Shown one piece after another: positions 32,872-41,355 of a stretch of 54,430 nt of DNA. Both the position numbers and the translations under genes were made by a program. The number at the start of each line of letters is the position of its first letter. The stretch's first letter is position 1. Under the pieces are notes generated by a model. That model had not been told where the DNA came from, did no database searches, and worked only from the letters and a program-made list of their open reading frames with translations. Source of the stretch: a virus; the IMG/VR virus record IMGVR_UViG_3300020182_003422, positions 1-54,430 of that record. The stretch is one strand, 5' to 3'.

Positions 32872-35426
32872 GCTTTACAGAACAGTTTACAGATTATAAA
32901 GATTGCTGCCCACCGGGGGTGCGTTTGCCTGAGATTAAAATCGAGCAAAAATATTACGATATACTTAAATCAGATAACACAATATCTAATTTTGAGTTCC
33001 TTAAAAAGCTTTGCCACAAAGGAGTTTATGACAAGGGGATAGATAAATTCAATAATAAGAAAGATTACTTCGATAGAGCGAAAGAAGAATTAAAAATATT
33101 AAAAGAGTTAGGTTTTATTGATTATATATTATTAAATTGGGACATAATTAACTTTTGCCACGAAAAGGATATTCCTACTGGCCCAGGAAGAGGGTCTGCA
33201 GCAGGCTCTCTGGTATTGTATTTGATTGGGGTAACGAACGTCGACCCCGTTAAGTATAATTTATTTTTTGAAAGATTCGTATCTAAGAGTCGAGCAAAGA
33301 AGACAATTCAAGACGGAGTCACTTTTTTAGACGGAAGCCTTCTTGCTGATGTTGATAACGACATAGCCTACGAAAGAAGAATTGAAGTTATAGAGTATAT
33401 CGAAAAGAAGCACCCTGGGAGGACAGCTAAAATATTAACATTAAATACTTTAAGCGGAAAGCTATGCATTAAGGAGTGCGGCAAAATCGTAGGAGAGCTT
33501 TCTGAGCAGGAAGTTAATGAAGTCAGCCTCACAATACCAAAGAAATTTGGAGTAGTGCTTCCTATATCCGAAGCCTTACAAGAAAGCGAAAAATTCGGAG
33601 AATGGTCTGGAGAGAATTCAGAGGTATTCGAAATAGCTCTTAAGCTAGAAGGCTTAAATAAAAACACGGGAGTTCATCCTAGTGGGATTGCGATATCATT
33701 TGACGAAATAACCAAGACTTGCCCTACTCAGCGAACTAACGATGGCGCACTGGTAACGGGATACGATATGAATTGGGTGTCTGAGTTGATGGTCAAGTTC
33801 GACATATTAGGACTTAGAACCTTGAGTGTTATATCTGATGTTTGTAAAGACTTAGGGATATCGAGTGAAGAAATCGACTTAAATGATTCGAACTTATTCG
33901 CTCCCCTCCAATCCTTAAAAACTCCACATGGTTTATTTCAATTAGAGTCTGATACTAATTTTAGGGTCTGCAAAAAGATCAAACCAGTAGACTTAGAGCA
34001 ATTAAGTGCGGTTATAGCAATTGGAAGGCCGGGAGCTTTAGACTTTTTAGATAGTTATGTGACATATTCAGAAAGCGGAGAATCTCAAGTGATACACGAC
34101 TTTTTTACTGATATTCTAGATTACACAGGAGGAATACCCTTGTACCAAGAACAGCTAATGCAGATGGCCGTAAAAATAGGTTTTACTCTCGACGAGGCGG
34201 AGCAATTGAGAAGGATAGTCGGCAAAAAAAAGGTAGACCAAATGCCTGCGTGGAAAGCTAAGATAGAAGAAAAAGTTGAAGAAAATGACTTGCCTAGAGA
34301 AATTAGTCAGATACTATGGGGAGTTGCAGAGGACAGCGCGAACTACTCATTCAATAAGAGTCATAGTATATCTTACTCAGTGCTTTCGGCCTGGACTACT
34401 TACTTAAAATTCAAATACCCACAACAATTCTTCTTATCTTTATTAAAGATGACCAAGTATGAGCCTTCCCCTCAAGAAGAAATATCCAAAATATCCAAAG
34501 AGCTGTCTCACTTTGGAATTCGATTACTATGTCCAGACTTAGCTAAATCTAAAATGGATTTTTCCATTGAAGGGAAAGATATAAGGTTTGGCTTAAATAG
34601 CATAAAGGGAGTTAGCGAGAAATCCCTAGAGTCACTTAGGGACTTTAGGTCAACAGACACTCCGACTAAGTACGATATTTTCTTAGCGGCAAAACAAGCC
34701 GGGCTAAACATAGGAATATTAAGCGCCCTAGCTCAAGCTGGAGCCATGCAAAGTAAAGGCGAAAACCGCTCACTAATGGCACTAGAAGCTCAAGCCTTCA
34801 ATATATTAACTGATAGGGAGAAAAGAAACTTTATACTTCTTGGAGAAAAATACAACTACAAGCTTCTGAACTGCATAGCGGATGCAAAAAAGGGCCTACT
34901 AATCGCAGATGACGGCAAGCCATTAATGAAGGAGTCGAGATTCAACACCTTTAAGAAAAAGTACGATAGATATAAATCTATTTATGATAAAAACAAAAAG
35001 TACGAACAATTCGCAAATTGGTATTTTGAAACAGAGCTTTTGGGCTACAGTCACAGCTCAAATTTAAAGACTTGCTTTATGGATAGCTACAACTCACTAA
35101 ATGATTCTAGAGACTTGATGATGCTTGAGGCGGATGGAAAAGGTAAATTTATAGGAGTCGTAGAAGATTGTATAAAAAGAACGTCTAGAAACGGAAATAA
35201 GTATATGAAATTATCGATATCGGATGAATATGGAAGGTACGATGCGATGCTACTAAATTCAAGAAGGGGTAATTTTTACGACAAATACTTCAGCTCCGAG
35301 CAAAAAACTCCGCTAAAGAAAAATATCGTAGTCGCATACGGAAGGAAGGGAGAAGACATTGTTTTTCTTGACTCTTTATCCATAATGGACGAGAAGATAT
35401 ATATGAAAATGTCTGAAATTAAGTAA
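32868..35426 (+). CDS. dnaE: DNA polymerase III alpha, polymerase core without PHP, 852 aa
   Basis: ATG 32868 overlaps the exonuclease stop as ATGA. The palm contains GPGRGSAAGSLVLYLIGV (residues about 109-126), the first catalytic pair in LLADVDNDI (Asp161, Asp163) and the third Asp in KFDILGLRTLSVI (Asp312). HPSGIAIS, GLFQLES, AIGRPGALDFLDSYV, PLYQEQLMQMA and FNKSHSISYSVLSAWTTYLKFKYP are standard DnaE fingers and core motifs. An OB-fold region follows near residues 740-830 (GVVEDCIKRTSRNGNKYMKLSISDEYG), with a short end. The catalytic triad is intact. This is the replicative polymerase of the phage. With no PHP or exonuclease inside, it must work with the two genes upstream. Confidence 0.93.
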   Translation: MSFTEQFTDYKDCCPPGVRLPEIKIEQKYYDILKSDNTISNFEFLKKLCHKGVYDKGIDKFNNKKDYFDRAKEELKILKELGFIDYILLNWDIINFCHEKDIPTGPGRGSAAGSLVLYLIGVTNVDPVKYNLFFERFVSKSRAKKTIQDGVTFLDGSLLADVDNDIAYERRIEVIEYIEKKHPGRTAKILTLNTLSGKLCIKECGKIVGELSEQEVNEVSLTIPKKFGVVLPISEALQESEKFGEWSGENSEVFEIALKLEGLNKNTGVHPSGIAISFDEITKTCPTQRTNDGALVTGYDMNWVSELMVKFDILGLRTLSVISDVCKDLGISSEEIDLNDSNLFAPLQSLKTPHGLFQLESDTNFRVCKKIKPVDLEQLSAVIAIGRPGALDFLDSYVTYSESGESQVIHDFFTDILDYTGGIPLYQEQLMQMAVKIGFTLDEAEQLRRIVGKKKVDQMPAWKAKIEEKVEENDLPREISQILWGVAEDSANYSFNKSHSISYSVLSAWTTYLKFKYPQQFFLSLLKMTKYEPSPQEEISKISKELSHFGIRLLCPDLAKSKMDFSIEGKDIRFGLNSIKGVSEKSLESLRDFRSTDTPTKYDIFLAAKQAGLNIGILSALAQAGAMQSKGENRSLMALEAQAFNILTDREKRNFILLGEKYNYKLLNCIADAKKGLLIADDGKPLMKESRFNTFKKKYDRYKSIYDKNKKYEQFANWYFETELLGYSHSSNLKTCFMDSYNSLNDSRDLMMLEADGKGKFIGVVEDCIKRTSRNGNKYMKLSISDEYGRYDAMLLNSRRGNFYDKYFSSEQKTPLKKNIVVAYGRKGEDIVFLDSLSIMDEKIYMKMSEIK

Positions 35427-35443
35427 TTGAGGTGTAATCAGAA

Positions 35444-37921
35444 ATGAAAATGACTCCAAAACCTAATTTTACGCCGAGAGCTCAGCAAGCAATTAACGAA
35501 TCTAAAAAAATCGCATTAAAATATGGAAACGAACTAATAACCTTAGACCACTTATTCCTTGGAATGGTAAATCTAAGCGCGGGAATACTAAGTGAAGTTT
35601 TATATTTATTACAAATAGATCAAGAAGCGTTAAGGATACAGATAGAAAACTCGCTGTTCGACTTCAACCAAGAGGGGAATAATATATTCATACCTGAAGA
35701 CCTAGAACCTGTTTATGATGAACATTTCCACTTAGTATTAAAAGTGTCCGCCGCGATCAGCGATAAGCTTGGTCATGAGTATGTTGGATTAGAACACATT
35801 CTACTGGCTTTACTAAAATACGAGGATTCTAATATTCCTCATTACTTTGAATCGTTTCACGCCTCAGGGGATGACATTATTGCAGAGGTAAGGGAATACT
35901 TACATTTATCCAAGGATTACGTACAACCCAAGCAGGATCGATTAAAATTCTTCACTCAACAGGCAGCCCCAAAAGAGGCAAAGTTAACTAATCTCGAAAA
36001 GTTCGCAACGAACTTAAACCTAAAGGCTCAGCAGGGAAAATTCGACAACATAATAGGAAAAGAAAAAGAAATAGATGATGTGTGTGAGATTTTATGCAGA
36101 AGGACAAAGAATAATCCAGTACTGCTTGGAGAGCCTGGCGTCGGCAAAACAGCGATAGTGGAAGGCCTAGCACAGAACATAGCGAGAGGCACTAGTTGCG
36201 ACTTTCTAATAAGTAAGGTTATATATTCGCTAGACCTAGGCTCTTTAATAGCCGGAACAAAATACAGAGGCCAGTTTGAGGAAAGATTGAAGGCTATTAT
36301 AGACGAAGCGAGAAAGAATACAGATATAATACTATTTATAGACGAAATACATACGCTAGTAGGAGCTGGAAGCGCAGAAGGAAGCATGGACGCTGCAAAT
36401 TTATTGAAACCTCTATTGGCTAGAGGCGAATTAAAATGTATAGGAGCTACAACGCAAGCCGAATATAAAAAATCAATACTAAAAGACGGAGCCCTAGATA
36501 GAAGATTTCAATCCGTTAAGGTTATCGAGCCAAGTAAAGACCAAACTCGCCAAATCATAGATGGAATAAAATCTAATTATGAAAAATTTCACACGATTAT
36601 ATATCCAGAAGACGTACTAGATTTAATTGTTGATCTATCCTCAAAATACATACTTGACAAGCAATTTCCTGATAAGGCTATTGACATAATGGATCAAGCG
36701 GGGTCAAAGGTTAAAATAAAAAATATCGAACGGCCACAAAAAGCCAAAGACATAGAAAATCAGTTAGAGCAATTAGCGCTAGAGGAGTCAAAAATTCAAT
36801 CAAGCGGCGCATTACTTTCTAAAATTGAAGATGAACAAATAAATCTATTAGAGCAATACGACCAAGTCATAACTCAGTGGGCAGCCAAAACCATGAAAGC
36901 TAAAATATGCGTTACCAAAAAAGATATATATGAAGTCCTATCGTCTAGAACTGGGGTTCCTATTTCAGATATATCCAAAAAAGATTCCGAAAGAATGCTA
37001 GGCTTATTTAGAAACCTAAACAAAAAAATTGTTGGACAAACAGAGGCTTTGTCTGAAATCTCGGAATCAATATTAAGATCTAAGTCCGGGCTTCAAGACG
37101 CAAACAAGCCTGTCGGAAGTTTCTTGCTGGTGGGCGCTAGTGGCACAGGTAAAACATATACAGCAAAATGTATTGCTGAATTTATATATGGATCAATGAA
37201 ATCCTTGATACAACTAGATATGAGCGAATACTCAGAGAAAATATCCTCAAGCAGGCTAATTGGAGCCTCGCCGGGATATGTTGGCTATGAAGAAGGAGGA
37301 GAGCTGACGGAAAAAGTAAGAAGAAATCCTTATAGCGTTATACTTTTTGATGAAGTAGAAAAAGCCCACCCAGAGGTATTAAATATACTGCTACAGATAC
37401 TTGAAGAAGGTATATTAACTGATAATTCAGGAAGAAAAATTGACTTCTCTAATTGCATAATTATATTAACAGGAAATATAGGAAGCGAGAAAGCTGCAAA
37501 ACCTAATATAGGATTCGGAACTTCAGACGGAAAAGAAGAGGCAAAGAATAAACTAAAAGCGGAGCTTAAAACATTCTTTCGCCCAGAGTTCCTCAACAGA
37601 CTTAACGATATAATATTATTTAACGATTTCAATCTTAGTATATTAACAGAAATAACCAAGCTAGAACTTAAGAAATTATCTGATAAATTAGAAGAGAAAA
37701 AAATAAAACTATCAACAACTACATCCTTAATTAAATACATAGCCGAAGAGGCTATGAAAGAAAAAATGGGAGCGAGACCTATAAAAAGACTAATACAAAA
37801 AAATATAGAAAACGAATTAAGTAAATTGATACTCGGCAAATCCCTCACAGAAGGATCCTTAGTTAAGTTTTCCTATACAAAGTCCGAGGTCAAATACCAA
37901 ATTAAGGAATTAGAGGCTTAA
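35444..37921 (+). CDS. ClpC/ClpA-type AAA+ unfoldase, 825 aa
   Basis: An N-domain with two Clp repeats (about 8-75 and 80-150: FTPRAQQAINESKKIALKYGNELITLDHLFLG, GHEYVGLEHILLALLKYE) is followed by NBD1 with GEPGVGKTAIVEGLAQNIARG (about 228) and Walker B LFIDEIHTLVGAG. A short linker (no full ClpB-type middle domain) leads to NBD2 with GASGTGKTYTAK (about 564) and LDMSEYSE, SPGYVGYEEGGELTEKVRRNPY, VILFDEVEKAHPEV. An IGF tripeptide (689-691, in KPNIGFGTSDGK) occupies the place of the ClpP-binding loop. An upstream GAGGTG serves as ribosome site. It may unfold host or phage proteins, possibly with the host ClpP. The gene ends overlapping the opposing gene by 20 bases. Confidence 0.9.
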   Translation: MKMTPKPNFTPRAQQAINESKKIALKYGNELITLDHLFLGMVNLSAGILSEVLYLLQIDQEALRIQIENSLFDFNQEGNNIFIPEDLEPVYDEHFHLVLKVSAAISDKLGHEYVGLEHILLALLKYEDSNIPHYFESFHASGDDIIAEVREYLHLSKDYVQPKQDRLKFFTQQAAPKEAKLTNLEKFATNLNLKAQQGKFDNIIGKEKEIDDVCEILCRRTKNNPVLLGEPGVGKTAIVEGLAQNIARGTSCDFLISKVIYSLDLGSLIAGTKYRGQFEERLKAIIDEARKNTDIILFIDEIHTLVGAGSAEGSMDAANLLKPLLARGELKCIGATTQAEYKKSILKDGALDRRFQSVKVIEPSKDQTRQIIDGIKSNYEKFHTIIYPEDVLDLIVDLSSKYILDKQFPDKAIDIMDQAGSKVKIKNIERPQKAKDIENQLEQLALEESKIQSSGALLSKIEDEQINLLEQYDQVITQWAAKTMKAKICVTKKDIYEVLSSRTGVPISDISKKDSERMLGLFRNLNKKIVGQTEALSEISESILRSKSGLQDANKPVGSFLLVGASGTGKTYTAKCIAEFIYGSMKSLIQLDMSEYSEKISSSRLIGASPGYVGYEEGGELTEKVRRNPYSVILFDEVEKAHPEVLNILLQILEEGILTDNSGRKIDFSNCIIILTGNIGSEKAAKPNIGFGTSDGKEEAKNKLKAELKTFFRPEFLNRLNDIILFNDFNLSILTEITKLELKKLSDKLEEKKIKLSTTTSLIKYIAEEAMKEKMGARPIKRLIQKNIENELSKLILGKSLTEGSLVKFSYTKSEVKYQIKELEA

Positions 37922-38411
37922 CAGGAGCAGGAAGCTCGGTATCGTCGCAAACTAAGGGGTCTTCAAATTTTTCCCCTGGGTTTTCGCTGACAACTGTTTG
38001 TTTTTCGTTGTATATTCCCATGCAAGCTTGAAACCTATCGCTCTGCACGGGATGCTTCTTTTTCATGTTTGCGTCAAGAATGCATCTAGTTATAAACTCG
38101 TCTCCGGTTTCTTGAACGACTGGAGATGGAAATCTTTTATCTTTGTTTGATAAAAAGTTGTTCTCCCCTTCGTCCGTAGACTCTTTCTCTTTGGGGAATA
38201 TTTTCTCGTATTCACTATATGTCATGCTTTCATTTAAAAGGTCGTGAGCTTCTCTGATGTTTTTTTTCTGCCAATCCTCGAGAGAATCGTCGTCCTTGAT
38301 CATGTCAAACATAACCCTTGCCTTTTTCCAAATATTAAAAAGCTCGGATTTTACTTTTTTATTCATAAAATTCATTGCTGAACTTGATTCGATGCCTGAG
38401 GATTCTTTCAT
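37902..38411 (-). CDS. Phage morphogenesis-type protein, 169 aa
   Basis: Two small domains can be seen. Residues about 22-63 (ELFNIWKKARVMFDMIKDDDSLEDWQKKNIREAHDLLNES) match a helical module often fused to head proteins of large phages (typically xxLPDWxxxKIxxAxDYL). Residues about 103-135 (DEFITRCILDANMKKKHPVQSDRFQACMGIY) match a motif seen in extensions of prohead proteases (EFxxRCMxDxxMKxEFPxxxQRxAVC). The rest is linker. The gene ends opposite the Clp gene with a 20-base overlap and is the last of the head cluster. Its role, perhaps in prohead assembly, is unknown. Confidence 0.65.
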   Translation of the reverse strand: MKESSGIESSSAMNFMNKKVKSELFNIWKKARVMFDMIKDDDSLEDWQKKNIREAHDLLNESMTYSEYEKIFPKEKESTDEGENNFLSNKDKRFPSPVVQETGDEFITRCILDANMKKKHPVQSDRFQACMGIYNEKQTVVSENPGEKFEDPLVCDDTELPAPVKPLIP

Positions 38412-38430
38412 AATACTTATTTACACATAT

Positions 38431-38952
38431 TTAATTGTAGTAACCATCTAATTCTGAATGCTGTCCGCTTGCAGGGGCATCTGCGCCCGCAACTTGATTG
38501 GGTTTTGCGCCATATAGATTATAAGAATGAACCAAAGTCTTAACTCTTTCTTGGGACGCCAAATAAGCCTCTTGATAATTTTTAGCGGTAACGTTCTTAT
38601 TTGATTTTTGAATCATTGAATCTCCTTCTTTTATTACTTGAAAATCTGGAACCCCGCCACTGCCATCAATACCTCTAAGAACTCTTCTATGAGCTTTTCT
38701 GTTGTATTCAGATAAATACAACTCCCTCATTATAGATTGCTCCTCCAACTTAAATTCTACAGGGTTATCTCCGCTCATGGAAGTATAAATTAAGTTATTC
38801 AACTCCCCTAAGTGACCTTCAACCCAGCCAGATATTAACGTAATTTCAGTGTCTCTTTCTACTCCATGCCCAAAAAAACCCAACTCTTGGTCGTAAATTT
38901 TCTCTGCAAGCTGGCCAATATTTGTTTGTGGACTAATTCCTGAATGAGGCAT
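38431..38952 (-). CDS. Hypothetical head/neck-region protein, 173 aa
   Basis: No firm family. The start MPHSGISPQTNIGQLAEKIYDQELGFFGHGVERDTEITLISGWVEGHLGELN has a helical pattern like that of phage head-tail connector or completion proteins. The central part contains LEEQSIMRELYLSEYNRKAHRRVLRGI, a helix rich in charges, and the end is low-complexity. It is translated between the 169-aa and 135-aa genes, close to the major capsid gene. A head-to-tail joining role is suggested by the position only. Confidence 0.6.
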   Translation of the reverse strand: MPHSGISPQTNIGQLAEKIYDQELGFFGHGVERDTEITLISGWVEGHLGELNNLIYTSMSGDNPVEFKLEEQSIMRELYLSEYNRKAHRRVLRGIDGSGGVPDFQVIKEGDSMIQKSNKNVTAKNYQEAYLASQERVKTLVHSYNLYGAKPNQVAGADAPASGQHSELDGYYN

Positions 38953-38953
38953 A

Positions 38954-39361
38954 CTAATTCCTTAAGTAATCTAAGACTTCTTTATGCTTCGGATTGTTTG
39001 GGTCTAACTTTAACGACTCACCAGCTAATTGAATACTTCCTTGACCAACCAAACTTGTTTCAAAAGCTTTTTTTATTTTATTTCTTAAGACTGTTTTATT
39101 CCCAGAAGGAAACACTCCAACCTTAACAGCTAAAGCCTGCATATCAGTAAGGTTCATATCCGCAATCATGCTTTTAAATACTTCTCTATTTTTTGTCCTG
39201 AATGGACTAATTTTAGGAATGCCCAAAATCTCTTCTAATTCCCTAGCTTTTGAAACTTGCTCATCATAGCTCTTGCCAGTGGTCTGATTTAACTCTTCAA
39301 GCTTTACGCGCTTTCCCGCGCTAGCTTTGCTCGATTTTTTAATTGTTTTTTTATTTGCCAT
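38954..39361 (-). CDS. SAP-like domain protein, 135 aa
   Basis: The N-terminal 25 residues are basic (MANKKTIKKSSKASAGKRVK). Around residues 70-100, MNLTDMQALAVKVGVFPSGNKTVLRNKIKKAFET has the helix-turn-helix layout of SAP or LEM-like DNA-binding modules (Leu-x-x-Leu-x-Val-x-x-G-V-x-x-S-G-x-K-x-x-L-x-x-x-I). The tail ends GESLKLDPNNPKHKEVLDYLRN. It may bind DNA inside the head or act as a small connector. Upstream reads AAAGGAAAAAGG as a possible ribosome site, and TATAAATT precedes the ATG. A terminator separates it from the capsid gene. Confidence 0.65.
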   Translation of the reverse strand: MANKKTIKKSSKASAGKRVKLEELNQTTGKSYDEQVSKARELEEILGIPKISPFRTKNREVFKSMIADMNLTDMQALAVKVGVFPSGNKTVLRNKIKKAFETSLVGQGSIQLAGESLKLDPNNPKHKEVLDYLRN

Positions 39362-39411
39362 AATTTATACCTTTTTCCTTTGTGTGTTAATACACTTATA
39401 ATATTGATTTT

Positions 39412-39445
39412 AAATAAAAAATCCACCCCAGTTGCCTGAGGTGGA
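39412..39445 (-). terminator. Leftward rho-independent terminator after the capsid gene
   Basis: On the minus strand TCCACCTCAG pairs with CTGGGGTGGA (one wobble) around a GCAA loop, followed by TTTTTATTTA. It lies about 28 bases after the capsid stop at 39474 and limits read-through into the 135-aa gene. Confidence 0.88.
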
Positions 39446-39473
39446 CTTTTATAAAACGTTAATTTTATTAAAA

Positions 39474-40682
39474 TTAAACGATAAGACCAAGTAATACCCG
39501 ATCGTCGATGATCATGCGACCCTCTTCAAGAGAACCGTAATAACCAATCTTGGATTGACGTGTTACGAACTGGTCATCAGCGACAAGAGAAAACTCTTCT
39601 CCTGAATCGGAATCTGTAGCTATCGCACGAATCATGGATTCACGAGATAAATCAACACCAACAATAATTTGTTCGCCTGATGCATCAACATCTCCAGCGT
39701 CATCGTAATCTGCATCTGCAGGGATTGAATTATCAATCTGAGCGGCGAAACCAAATTCTGTGCCGCCATTTTGCTGCACAGAGTAATTGTCCGCGAATGT
39801 CTTTCCAGAAGCGGCTGTACCAAAAACAGTATTCCATTTTTGACCAGCGCCCATCTCATTATACTCTTGAATCGATACTCCGTAAAACTCAGGAATTCCA
39901 GCGCTATTAAAAACAGCGTCGCGCATAGAGTCTGTTGCAGCAATTCCGTCTCCAGCAGTTGGTGATCCACCAGCTCCACCAATTGTGTTGATGGGGTTAT
40001 AAGCTAAACCGCGAATTTCTTCTACGATTTCAGGAGATACAAGAATATCTGTAATTCCACGTCCACGACGCTCAGCAGGAGTTCCACCATTCCAAGCTGT
40101 ATTGATACGCTTAGCTTTGGTGAATAACTTGTTAAGGTCGGAAAGAAGAAAACGTCCGGCTTGAGCAGAGCGAATAACATGTTTCTCATTATTCGTTGTA
40201 GCGTTAGCTAAGGCACTCATTATCATAGTTGCAGAAGTCTTTTCTTGTTTAAGAAGGATTTCTTGAGCCATGCGTGTGAATGTTTTGCTTACAACATCAA
40301 GCCTGGAACGAGAAGCGTAACGCTTATCGAAACTCAATGCGCTGTCGAGAGTATAAGTTGTGAACTTAAGCTCGCTCTGCGAAGGAGCAACTTGATTTGT
40401 AGGAAGTCCACCAGGAACTGATTGACTCCAAACTTGGATGTAATCTTCGTCAGTGATATCGTGATAAAGGTCCAATGGAATACTTGGGCTTTCATCAGAA
40501 TTAAACTGAAGAGCTGAGAACATATTGCTTACGGTGGGAGCTGTATTAATAACCTCCGCCAAAACTGGACCGATAAATTCGGCTAATGCAGTTTGAGCTT
40601 CGTATGCAACGTAACTATTTTTCGAAGCCATAGCTTTAATAAGCTCGACTTGCTCGGGGGTTCTATCTAAAGTAATTTTCAT
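39474..40682 (-). CDS. Probable major capsid protein, 402 aa
   Basis: Position and composition fit the HK97-fold capsid protein. It lies downstream of protease-scaffold and decoration genes, has a terminator right behind it, and has codon use and Ala/Ser/Gly content of an abundant protein. The N-terminal arm is helical (MKITLDRTPEQVELIKAMASKNSYVAYEAQTALAEFIGPVLAEVIN). PSIPLDLYHDITDEDYIQVWSQSVPGGLPTNQVAPSQSELKFTTYTLDSALSFDKRYA resembles the E-loop and spine region. RGRGITDILVSPEIVEEIRGLAYNPIN looks like the A-domain. No sequence match can be made here, so the call depends on context. Upstream AGGG serves as a ribosome site. Confidence 0.75.
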   Translation of the reverse strand: MKITLDRTPEQVELIKAMASKNSYVAYEAQTALAEFIGPVLAEVINTAPTVSNMFSALQFNSDESPSIPLDLYHDITDEDYIQVWSQSVPGGLPTNQVAPSQSELKFTTYTLDSALSFDKRYASRSRLDVVSKTFTRMAQEILLKQEKTSATMIMSALANATTNNEKHVIRSAQAGRFLLSDLNKLFTKAKRINTAWNGGTPAERRGRGITDILVSPEIVEEIRGLAYNPINTIGGAGGSPTAGDGIAATDSMRDAVFNSAGIPEFYGVSIQEYNEMGAGQKWNTVFGTAASGKTFADNYSVQQNGGTEFGFAAQIDNSIPADADYDDAGDVDASGEQIIVGVDLSRESMIRAIATDSDSGEEFSLVADDQFVTRQSKIGYYGSLEEGRMIIDDRVLLGLIV

Positions 40683-40700
40683 TTTTTTATTTTCCCTATG

Positions 40701-41324
40701 TTAGAAACTAATCTTGCAGAGATATTTCTTATTGGACGAATTGTCGCTATCTTCTCCAATAGCGAGTACAGAACCAACAACAGTACCAGATGATGCTGTT
40801 TCAAGTTTTCCTGCTGTGGAAGAAACCTCAAGGTCATCTCCTAAAGCTGGGGCGCTTGCAAAAGCAGAAGCGCTCAAAAGGATAAGTCCTTTGGTCAAAA
40901 CAGGAACTGATTGACCTGGAAGAACGCCTTGAGCTTCGTCTAGTTTTTGTTTGTAAGATATCATCTTCTCTCCGTTTTCATCAAACGCCAAAGTTTCACG
41001 TAAAGTGATTCCTAGCGCTCGTCCGGTGCCATCAGCTGGAGCTACAGTCATACCTGTATTAGCGGGGTATCCGTTGAATCCAATATGAGCGCCACTAAAA
41101 CTTGCACCCAAATAATCACGAAGATTATCTGGAGTAGTTGCACGCAATTCGGAGACCTCACCTGGTAGAGCTCCCGCAGTTACAGAAACAACAACGCCTG
41201 CATCAAAGTCGCCTGTGCCGTTACTTTTGAAATCCGCAAGGGTTTCTCCAGTTACGTCAAGGGCGAACATATTGACAACGTCATGTTCACTGTAATCTCG
41301 GTATGGTAGTATTCTTTTTGCCAT
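40701..41324 (-). CDS. Probable capsid decoration/stabilisation protein, 207 aa
   Basis: Directly before the capsid gene in the operon. The protein is Gly/Ala/Thr-rich with beta-strand patterns, starting MAKRILPYRDYSEHDVVNMFAL. The C-terminal half, ILLSASAFASAPALGDDLEVSSTAGKLETASSGTVVGSVLAIGEDS, resembles DUF2190-type phage proteins (commonly GxxVxxSxxxGxxxxxSSGxxVG), which in several phages stabilise the head. It has no transmembrane segment or catalytic motif. The function is inferred from order and this pattern. TATAAATA at 41342-41349 lies upstream. Confidence 0.6.
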   Translation of the reverse strand: MAKRILPYRDYSEHDVVNMFALDVTGETLADFKSNGTGDFDAGVVVSVTAGALPGEVSELRATTPDNLRDYLGASFSGAHIGFNGYPANTGMTVAPADGTGRALGITLRETLAFDENGEKMISYKQKLDEAQGVLPGQSVPVLTKGLILLSASAFASAPALGDDLEVSSTAGKLETASSGTVVGSVLAIGEDSDNSSNKKYLCKISF

Positions 41325-41341
41325 AATTTTTTTCTATTATA

Positions 41342-41349
41342 TATTTATA
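41342..41349 (-). promoter_or_regulatory. T4-late-type TATAAATA box before the decoration gene
   Basis: The minus strand reads TATAAATA 18 bases before ATG 41324. The same octamer is the late promoter of T4, and related TATAAAT boxes precede the tail fibre (TATAAATC just before ATG 3893), the 135-aa gene (TATAAATT) and the plus-strand gene at 50601. In AT-rich DNA this may be chance. Confidence 0.35.
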
Positions 41350-41355
41350 TATTTG

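Noticed and set aside
24418-35426. Inteins or introns in nrdA, nrdB or the polymerase
   Set aside because: Motifs run continuously at normal spacing, with no intein splice residues or homing endonuclease motifs noticed; the split of polymerase domains is by ordinary stop/start overlaps.
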